From assembly GCA_001953115.1 (NCBI GenBank), contig LSSL01002604.1, forward strand, positions 1-15,732: a stretch of 15,732 nt of DNA. Reading direction: 5' to 3'. The first letter of the stretch is position 1. Each line of letters opens with the position of its first letter. This DNA comes from Smittium mucronatum. Lineage: Eukaryota; Kickxellomycota; Harpellomycetes; Harpellales; Legeriomycetaceae. This document shows positions 8,561 to 15,732 of this stretch, piece by piece. The position numbers and the translations under genes are program-made. Under the pieces are notes generated by a model. The model did no database searches. It was given only the letters and a program-made list of their open reading frames with translations, and was not told the DNA's origin.

Positions 8561-10424
8561 AATTCTCTCGAATCTGCGGAAGAGGGTAATACTGAAGAAT
8601 ATAATTAAAATCCCATATTTGATGTTAGATTAGCATTTTTTTTAAAAAAAAATCATATTTGGCAATTAAAACTAAATATCTTGTTAATTTTTATGCTAAA
8701 CACTAATTATTTTAATGGAATAATATATATTTAAAGGAATTTAGATGATATTAATTAAAGAACCTATAAAAAAAAGTTTTGAATTAAACTTTTTGACAAT
8801 ATTTATAACAAACAGATGATCAAAAAAATAAGTTTATATTCTTTAAAATTTTGTTTTTTATAAGGATCTGAGGTTTAACTTGATTACACAGGGAAAAAAA
8901 CAAAATGAGAATATTCGTTATAATATAATGAAAAAATTGGATTTCAACTATAACTAAACTTATTTAAAAAATAAAAAACTGTAGTTACTCCGGTATTTCT
9001 TGTATAGTAGTTTATTTCATGTGAGCTATTTCTTTTGATTCTTGAAGTCTCGACCTAGATACTTAATTGAAATTAATATTTTTTATACTCACTATTTAAA
9101 CCCTATTTCACTTCTTTAGTTGATGAGTGGAAAAGAATTAGAGTTTGTAAATAAATGCCCCGACTTTTTCGGATCTTGCTTAAATTATCAAAATTTTAAT
9201 CCACTACCTGTTTTTTATCTAATAATGAAGGTTATTGTTACTTACGCATCCTCTTTTTACTACTGCACACCCATTAAAATAAAATTCTCAAATTGGCCAT
9301 ATTTTTATTAATTTCCCGTTACTAATTGAGCAATATTGGGATTATATTTTCCCCAATTAATATAATTTTGACCTATTTTTGAATTTTTTTTGGTGGGAGC
9401 TTGTATTTACGCCTAATATATCCCAAAGGTAAAAAAAAGCACCGAATTTACCATAAAAAGTTATCACTAAGAGTCGAGAAGTTTGAAAGCTAGAAGATTT
9501 AACTAGAGATTTTAAAATGGCACCCCCATTAATAAATATTAAATAAGATTCCACAAAAAACAAAAATCAATTCTTGAGCTCAGGGTAAATTCATTAATCG
9601 CTTTTTTCAATTAAGCACACTTTTTTAAATATATTCTCATTATTTTTTCAAAAAATTTCCCATCTTAATTTTTATTCTATGAATAGACTTTTTAAATGTA
9701 TATTTGATGATTTTTTTACCACTTATTTAAGCAAAAAAAAACTAAATATTCGTACTGAGTATTTTTTTAAATGAAATATAGGACTTGGATAACTCTAAAG
9801 TTTCCATTTATTTGTCTTATTCAGCCCAAGGCAGTCAAATAGGATAAAAGATATAGATTAAAACGTCATATTTCGAGTCGAAAAGGTAATCAAAATTTAT
9901 TAAACTATTAATTTCCAAGACTTATTTTATTCATTAGCTGAATATTTTTTAATAGAACCAATACTGGAAAAATAATTTCATAAAAAATGAAAAATCTGGC
10001 CACTCACTAATATATACGAACCGATTGCTCTTGTAGATTTTAAAATGACACTAGAACATGAAATTGTAAAGTAAGGATGTTTTGTGTTTTTTCAAAAAAA
10101 AGATTAAAAAAAGATTTAAGATGGGGGTCTTTCTTTTTATTCAATATCGATTTGTTAACTTCTTTATCTTAATTATTGTTCCTGAAACCGATTTTCCATA
10201 TGATTTTTTATGTTCCAAGGCAACTCAAAATTTTTTGGGATTCTTTAGTAGAAAAAGCAGCAAGTTTTCGATAAATATTTGATCTGCACTTGTTTTTTTG
10301 AACTTCTGTATTGAATATAATTGCTGGAGGTTCAGAGAGAATTTTCAGAATAAAGGCTATTTGCTTCTCTTTTTGTAAATCAAGTTAAGTTAAAATTTTA
10401 ATAAAATGATATTAATTAAACTGT
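8561..10424. other. AT-rich spacer with unidentified weak reading frames
   Basis: About 1.9 kb. It contains short open stretches on both strands (63 codons at 9120-9311 plus; 68 codons at 9357-9563 minus; 66 codons at 10082-10282 plus), none of which I recognise. The part near 9350-9560 and 10000-10330 is slightly less AT-rich and might hold the 3' flank or terminal repeat of MULE B, whose last readable codon is at 10425. No tRNA, rRNA or named domain seen. Confidence 0.5.
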
Positions 10425-11995
10425 CTAACTCTTTAGGTTTTTCGATTTCATAAAAGAATTAGGAGTGACCCTGTTCAACATCCTCTGAGTTTGAACATCT
10501 TCAGGGTTTATTCGAATGGAAAGATATTTTATTTTTTGTAACTCGTGAGAACATGGCAGTCCCCATACAGCTCCGAAGTTTTTGGTGCTTCGGGAAGTGG
10601 CTCTTTTTTGTTTGGTTGAGCTAGCTTTTGTCATTTTTTTTTTCTATTGTATTCAATGAGTAAATGGTTATATTTCTGATTTCTTAAGCGTAAATTTGTC
10701 GATTTAGGTTATGGTTAATTATAATATTATCTAAACTTAATTTATTTACTATGTTATTATATTGGTTTTCAATAGTCGTATTTATGCTCTCATAAACGTT
10801 CAACAGATCTCCTGTTAAAACTCCTAGACATTTTTTTAAAACAGCGTGTGCTCCTTCAACCCTTGAAGCAGTCCTTATTTTAAAATGTAAGTGCCTATCA
10901 GTCCAAGCAGAAAAAAAGCTTTCTTTATATGGAAACCAAGTTTTTTTTAAATAAATTAAAAAAGAAAAAAACTCTGAGTTTTTCGATACCTGAAATGTAC
11001 TTTGTTGATATGAGTTTGTTCCAATCTATCGAAATATTCTCCCTTTTTTATATTTTAATTTTCATATTTTCCATAGTCTTAATAAAAAATTTATTGATAT
11101 GCCAGATACATATTAAATTTTTGGACTCATGAAATTTTTTCTTTATTATATTCATTAGAGCCTAGTCTCTTTCAGTAATTATAGATTTAGGAAACTCAAC
11201 TCCGGAGTATATTCCTTTAATATTATCCATAGTTCATTAGATATCTTGGCTTGATTCGTGTTTTAAAAACGTAAAGTTTGAACAAAAAGTATTCCGGTAT
11301 TAGAGATCCCAACACAAGCAAACAGAGGCATGTTGAAGAAGTTTGTCTTATATCTACAATCCATCAATAAACATGAGAATACTTCTTAGTCAGCTCAATA
11401 GATTTCTCAAATGCGAAAAATAAGCCTGTTAATTTTCCATCTTATTAATTTTTATTTTTACTTTCTGTTTTTATCCTTTAATATTTCGATAAATGCTGAA
11501 AATGGAGATTTACCGCCAAGTTTTTTTATTCTGCCAATATTCAAATAGTTATAAAGAGACCTAGAAGGAACGAATCTGTCAGAAAAATCTTTATTTATGA
11601 GCTTTATTATCCTTCTGGATGGGACTCTAACATCAGATAAATTGCTAACGACATCTTTTTCGCTATACTCCAGCTTTCTTTTTTGTATGGAACAGAATTT
11701 AGGATCAATATCATGATTATTACTTAGATCATTTATTTTAATTACCTTTTTTTTATTAATAAACCCGTTAATAATAAAAGGGACTTTAGATAATTTGGTT
11801 ACGGTTTTCCTAAATCTTTTTTGTTCATTGTTTTTAAGTTTTTTATGATATAAAACACCCTTAAAACACTAAAAATACACCTTTTTTTTTCTTGATCTTT
11901 TATTTTAACCGGAAATCCTTTTCTAGGATATATTTATGTATTTACAAAGTACGATCATCTCTATCTTCAAACTCAAGACCAAATATTGACTCCAT
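10425..11995 (-). pseudogene. MULE transposase B, FAR1-like type, decayed (minus strand)
   Basis: The protein can be followed from a start Met (11995; MESIFGLEFEDRDD, a typical opening of this family) to a stop at 10425, about 520 codons. N-terminal FAR1-like region: YPRKGFPVKIKDQEKKRC, then KVPFIINGF. A long single frame covers about 11820-11480. Catalytic core: KLTGLFFAFEKSIELTKKYS, LLMDCRYKTNFFNMPLFACV with the first Asp at 11359-11361, and IITERDxALMNIIKKKF, where the usual TDR Asp is Glu (11171-11173). NLICIWHINKFF follows. The third acidic residue is kept in SRVEGAHAVLKKCLGVLTGD (Glu 10855-10857), after FFSAWTDRHLHFK. The C-terminal frame (10634-10425) has WGLPCSHELQK, the Cys-x-His of the SWIM-like zinc motif. 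At least four frameshifts and several stops break it. It differs in family from MULE A and C. Confidence 0.92.
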
Positions 11996-14098
11996 TCATA
12001 TTAAAAATCATAAAATAATTTAATTCCATAAAATTATGATTTAAAACTCATTCCGAAAATATTTGCTAGTGGGGTTTAAGCGATTTTTTTAGAAAATTAA
12101 AACAATATACACATCAAGAAGTAAATTTTTATCGAAATACTTATTTCAAAAGAAAAAAAAATCGCATATAGGCATTACTTTGATTGTAACATTAATCTTA
12201 ATAAACCAATTAGTAAGGATAATTTAATACAAAAACGGAAAATTGGAAAAGATTTTTTTGTCATAGGTGTGCAATAACAAATTGATGGTGTGTAATTAAA
12301 ACACCCCCAATGAAATTAATTAATTCGTGCAATAAATTTTTTACAACCGCTTCTCGATAAACCCAAAATTATCACGAAAAATATTCAATGTTATATCTTG
12401 AAAATTGAAGCGCAAATCTTTTGATTAAAAATTCAATTAAATCATAACTTTTTTTTTTATTAAATCTCATAAAGTTCTTGTTTTCTTTTATATTAATTTA
12501 TAACCAATGTTTTTTTTAGTATTTAAAAACTTTAAAGACAAAAATTAAAATAGCCAATTAGATAAATAAAGAATCTAAATGAATAAAACTGTGCGATTTC
12601 GATTCCAGTTAATGTCAAGTTTTACTAATTTTGAATCAACTTGTAAATTTTGTATAGGAATAATTATATTATATATAATTTATATTTTGTATTTTTTATA
12701 TTAGCTAACAATATTCTAGCTTAAGTGAAAAATAGTTATTAATATATATATATATATTATTAGCCAATGATTTTCATCTAGAATTTTTATGCATTCATTT
12801 TCAGATACCGCAACTATTCAGTAAAATATGAAAATTATTATTTTATCCAAAGGTAAAATTAGATAAAAGATGTGGTGAATTTTATCCGTAATTACGGCCA
12901 AAAATAGTATGGAAAAAATTGAATATGTTGAAAATTTAAAAGATTTTGATTAATTTCCATTTTCTGTTCTTTTTTTCCGTACTCTTTCTATAAAAAAATT
13001 ATCTTCTTTTAATATCCATTCTAAATAAAGAGTGTAATAAAAATTCACAATCGAAATAATTATACATGATTGGGGCTTGAAATCTTATCGATTCTATAAT
13101 ATCTAATTTTATTTTTAAAATAATTAGTAAAAATATTTTGTATAAATAAAATTTATCTAAATTTTAGAAACTTCCAGAATTATTTTTTTGCTATAATATT
13201 ATTGAATAGTAAGAGAAAAAGCTATCAATTTTTTATTTAATTGTATTAATAATAATAAATTCAACACGAATTTTTGTTGGTATTAAAGAAGGATTCGCTA
13301 TTTTTGTACGAAATTGTTCTGATAACACTGTCCGTAAAAATATTATATTCAAAAAAATTATAAATATTTATTTTTCATTTATTTAGTTTGATATTAAAAG
13401 ATTGAAAATATAAACATAGACTCTATTAATTTGCAGTATTTTCCTTTTTTGACCTTTAACTAAAAAATATGGTAATATTACTTATTATTTTTTAGGGAAA
13501 TTTTATAAAAAACTTATAATTATTTTTAAACAGCTAAAAAACTAGTCATTTTTTAAAAAAATAAGATATTTTGAGATTTAATTAGAACAAAATTCATCAA
13601 ATATATTTCGGTTAAAAGATAAAAATAGATTTTTTTTTTTTTGCTCAAAGTTAAGTGAATAACAAAAAAAAATGTTTGATAGCAAGAAAAAATATTTTAT
13701 CCAATTTTTATTATATTTTTAAGACTAATGCCCAATAAAAATGTGCGGAAAACCTCAAAAATCATGGCCCAATATTTAAATACTTAATCGGAACCAGTGG
13801 GTTAGTATATATTTAATTTTATGATTTCAAATAAATTTTATTCAGAAAAGGGAAAAGATGCCATATTGAGCAATTGTGTTTATTTAATAAAGTATTTTAT
13901 TTTAAAACTCATAACAAGAATTTTTTTAAAAATGTGACAAGAGATACGTCTAAATTTTATTTTTTAAATAAATATAATATCTTTATTCATTTTTTTACTC
14001 AATAAAACAATATCATAATACTTTGGGGTTAACCTGTTGTTGTGGAAAATTTTGAATAATATTTTCTTTCCACTTGTAGTATAAATAGCACTAATTCC
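11996..14098. other. AT-rich spacer, no gene seen
   Basis: About 2.1 kb of A/T-rich sequence with frequent homopolymers, including a 13-T run near 13630-13642. Stops are dense in all frames. I see no coding motif and no structured RNA. The 5' terminal inverted repeat of MULE B and that of MULE C should lie here if they survive, but no convincing partner pair was found by eye. Confidence 0.65.
12742..12757. repeat. (AT)8 microsatellite
   Basis: Eight uninterrupted AT dinucleotides in an already A/T-rich stretch. Such tracts are common in this kind of spacer and carry no specific functional implication. Confidence 0.8.
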
Positions 14099-15350
14099 CT
14101 GAAACATTACAAAATGGTACTTTAATCATGTAAATCAAAGAATTCCATTGGGTGTAAAGCTAGAATAAAGATAGAAACTTTTTACGATACTCAAGAATTT
14201 AGGATTTATAAATACTTTAATCATTCCGAAGAATGTAATTCAAATAGCAAAAAGCCTCAAAAAAATAAGGAGATAATCAACATTTTTCTTGAAAAATCAA
14301 AAAACCCCTGGCAGATAAAAAAACAGCAGTCAAAAATGGAATCAAAGTTTCAAATGAAAATATATCTTCAATTATAAACAATTACAAAAATATATATATC
14401 TTCAATTACAAAAGAAAATATAAATTCAATTATAAACAATTAAAAAAGAAAAAATAAGATCAGCAAAAGAATTAATTGAGGTAAATTAGTTGAGCTTTGC
14501 AAAGAAAATTCTAAAACCGAATCGGTAGATTCTGCTTACATAATGCGTTATGAAGTTGAAAATGATATTTTAAAGATTTTACTGTTAGCCAAAAAATTAT
14601 TGGAATTTATGAGTAAATTTAGCAATATTCACCTTGATATGACATACAAACTACTCGATCTTGGACATTTCATATTTTTTTTTGGGGTGACAGTCATAGA
14701 AAAAAAATTCATACCAACCTTAATCGGATTTCTACCAATTGAAAGCGAATCTAGCATACTTTGGAGCTTAATAAAAGTAAAAAATTAGTTTGATATATTA
14801 GGATTCCATTTTAAAATTGGATCACTAGTAGCGGATTCAGCCCCAAGTATATCTTCAGCAATAAAAAAATTTTAGCCCTGATTCTCTTAGGTCAATTTTT
14901 GGGCCCACACTATTCGAAATATCACTAAGGTATTGAGAAAATGTAATGGCTATTTTCAGAAAGAAATAAAAAAGGACCTTTGTTTGATTTGATTATCTCT
15001 AGACGCAAAACATTTATATAAGTCGTGGTGATTATTCGAATCAAAATATTTCGAGTTAAAGAATTGGGCGAAACAATAAAGGAGCTAAAAAGAAAATAAG
15101 CTTTAACTAATAATGCTGGTCTGAAGGGTATTTTAATTTCTGCCCGAGTACAAACAACGCCTTAGAAAGTTTTAATCTTACCTTTAAATATAGTTGCCTG
15201 GAGTGGAAAAGGAATAACATTATAAACTTGGTCAAAATATTTTTACAAATTTTGGGGGATATTATTAAAATGAATCATACTATTAAATTTAAACCAGAAT
15301 ACGAATACGATAAATTTGTATCTGATTCTTCATATCACATTAAAAATATA
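14099..15350 (+). pseudogene. MULE transposase C, decayed (plus strand)
   Basis: An N-terminal zinc finger of the FLYWCH / WRKY-GCM1 kind is clear: Cys (14129-14131), SIGCKARIKIETF, then YFNHSEECNS, giving C-x7-C...H-x3-C. After an AT-rich repeat patch the frame reopens. The 81-codon piece at 14543-14788 gives HLDMTYKLLDLGHFIFFFGV (first Asp 14636-14638) and KFIPTLIGFLPIESESSILW. Past a stop the same frame gives SLVADSAPSISSAIKKF (second Asp 14834-14836), FWAHTIRNITKVLRK (14897-14941) and YKSWWLFESKYFELKN. In another frame, LTNNAGLKGILISARVQTTP (from 15103) matches TNNxLEGxN...TxR; the Glu of LEG reads Lys. NIVAWSGKG matches the following VxxWS. A last piece from ATG 15270 reads KFKPEYEYDKFVSDSSYHIK. 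It shares motif style with MULE A. Confidence 0.88.
14365..14442 (+). repeat. Short imperfect tandem repeat inside MULE C
   Basis: Three partial copies of a unit beginning (t)cttcaatta and continuing taaacaatta occur at about 14365-14386, 14399-14408 and 14423-14442. They sit between the zinc finger and the catalytic core of MULE C, coincide with the stop that closes the N-terminal frame, and look like a local slippage expansion after the gene was dead. Confidence 0.6.
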
Positions 15351-15361
15351 TTGGTTTCTGG

Positions 15362-15377
15362 TTTTTTTTTTTTTTTT
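15362..15377. repeat. 16-T homopolymer
   Basis: An uninterrupted run of 16 T residues (15362-15377) just after the last readable part of MULE C. A run of 16 A at 7458-7473 lies similarly in MULE A. Runs of this length are prone to sequencing and assembly indels. Confidence 0.85.
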
Positions 15378-15421
15378 GTATCACGGAATTTTATTGTAAG
15401 ATAACGTCATTAAAAACTATA

Positions 15422-15732
15422 CTAAAAAGATTTGAAAAAAAGAAAAAGACGTATAGAAAAGACTATTATCCTAACTACAATAAGCTCCTCTGCCGGACTA
15501 CCGGCTGCGTACATACGGGAAAAGGGTTCAATCTACCAACCACCAAATAATATCCTGGCATTGCTTCAAGTAGGCTGGATGGCTGAGGTTACGTGCAGTC
15601 AAGAATTAAGCTCTTTGGCAATGAACAACAGTTCATTGAAGCTACTGAGCTCCTAGCCAGAGCCTACTTCTAACAGGATTAATAAAATTAGGCTCCTACC
15701 CAAACATGGGATTGATCGACATGACTTTCCTA
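15422..15732. other. GC-richer, hairpin-rich segment of unknown nature
   Basis: From about 15470 to the window edge the base composition is much less AT-rich than anything nearby. Perfect short stems are packed in: gccgg/ccggc with a 4-base loop (15492-15505), caatgaac/gttcattg with a 4-base loop (15619-15638) enclosed by agctc/gagct (15609-15613 with 15647-15651), and gagccta/taggctc (15660-15666 with 15689-15695). A 74-codon frame runs through it (15432-15656), and another frame reads NEQQFIEATELLARAYF; neither matches a family I know. It may be a structured RNA, a SINE-like insert or part of another element cut by the window edge. Confidence 0.45.

Noticed and set aside
9120..9563. Short frames at 9120-9311 (+) and 9357-9563 (-)
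   Set aside because: Unrecognised, Phe/Ile-rich, with no supporting neighbour. Frames of this length occur by chance here. Not called as genes.
10082..10282. 66-codon plus-strand frame
   Set aside because: Low-complexity Lys/Phe composition and no recognisable domain. It lies in the flank of MULE B and is not supported.
10929..11132. 67-codon plus-strand frame
   Set aside because: Antisense to the MULE B core (FFSAWTDRHLHFK and WHINK region) on the minus strand. No motif of its own.
15525..15533. ggttcaatc, resembling a tRNA B-box
   Set aside because: The flanking bases do not form a T stem, and no acceptor or anticodon stem can be drawn around it.
15432..15656. 74-codon plus-strand frame in the GC-richer segment
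   Set aside because: Reduced stop density is expected in less AT-rich DNA and more than one frame is fairly open here. No family match, so it is described only as part of an unknown segment.
1..15732. CRISPR array, bacterial operon, riboswitch or phage
   Set aside because: No regularly spaced direct repeats, no ribosome-binding-site-led gene chains, and the recognisable proteins are all eukaryotic-type transposon products.

Overview
This window looks like a very AT-rich eukaryotic genome with no intact host gene visible. I see no bacterial operon layout, no rRNA or tRNA I can defend, and no reading frame above about 100 codons. What it holds is decayed transposable elements separated by long A/T-rich, homopolymer-rich spacers. 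The lineage cannot be fixed from this sequence. DIRS and Mutator-like (MULE) elements in a genome this AT-rich would fit an AT-rich fungal lineage (microsporidian, glomeromycotan or similar) or a protist, but that is a guess.

Layout. 1-1862: AT-rich spacer with two short inverted repeats. 1863-6465: a degenerate but structurally complete DIRS-type tyrosine-recombinase retrotransposon on the minus strand. In its reading direction the order is gag-like region (from 6228), reverse transcriptase, RNase H, DAM-like methyltransferase, then tyrosine recombinase (ending 2109). It is bounded by imperfect inverted terminal repeats; the two cores match at 47 of 56 positions without gaps. 6466-6992: spacer with an imperfect direct repeat. 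6993-8560: broken plus-strand MULE transposase (MULE A). 8561-10424: spacer. 10425-11995: broken minus-strand MULE transposase of a different, FAR1-like type (MULE B), readable from a start methionine to a C-terminal CxH motif. 11996-14098: AT-rich spacer. 14099-15350: broken plus-strand MULE transposase of the same general type as MULE A (MULE C). 15422-15732: a compositionally distinct, GC-richer stretch with several perfect hairpins, cut by the window edge and unidentified.

How they relate. None of the four elements can be active. Each is broken by frameshifts and stops, and several catalytic residues are changed: the DIRS polymerase YxDD box, two recombinase arginines, the first Asp of MULE A, and the second Asp of MULE B. 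They were recognised by joining family motifs across frames by eye, so domain boundaries are approximate. The short open frames in the window are mostly pieces of these pseudogenes or their antisense shadows.
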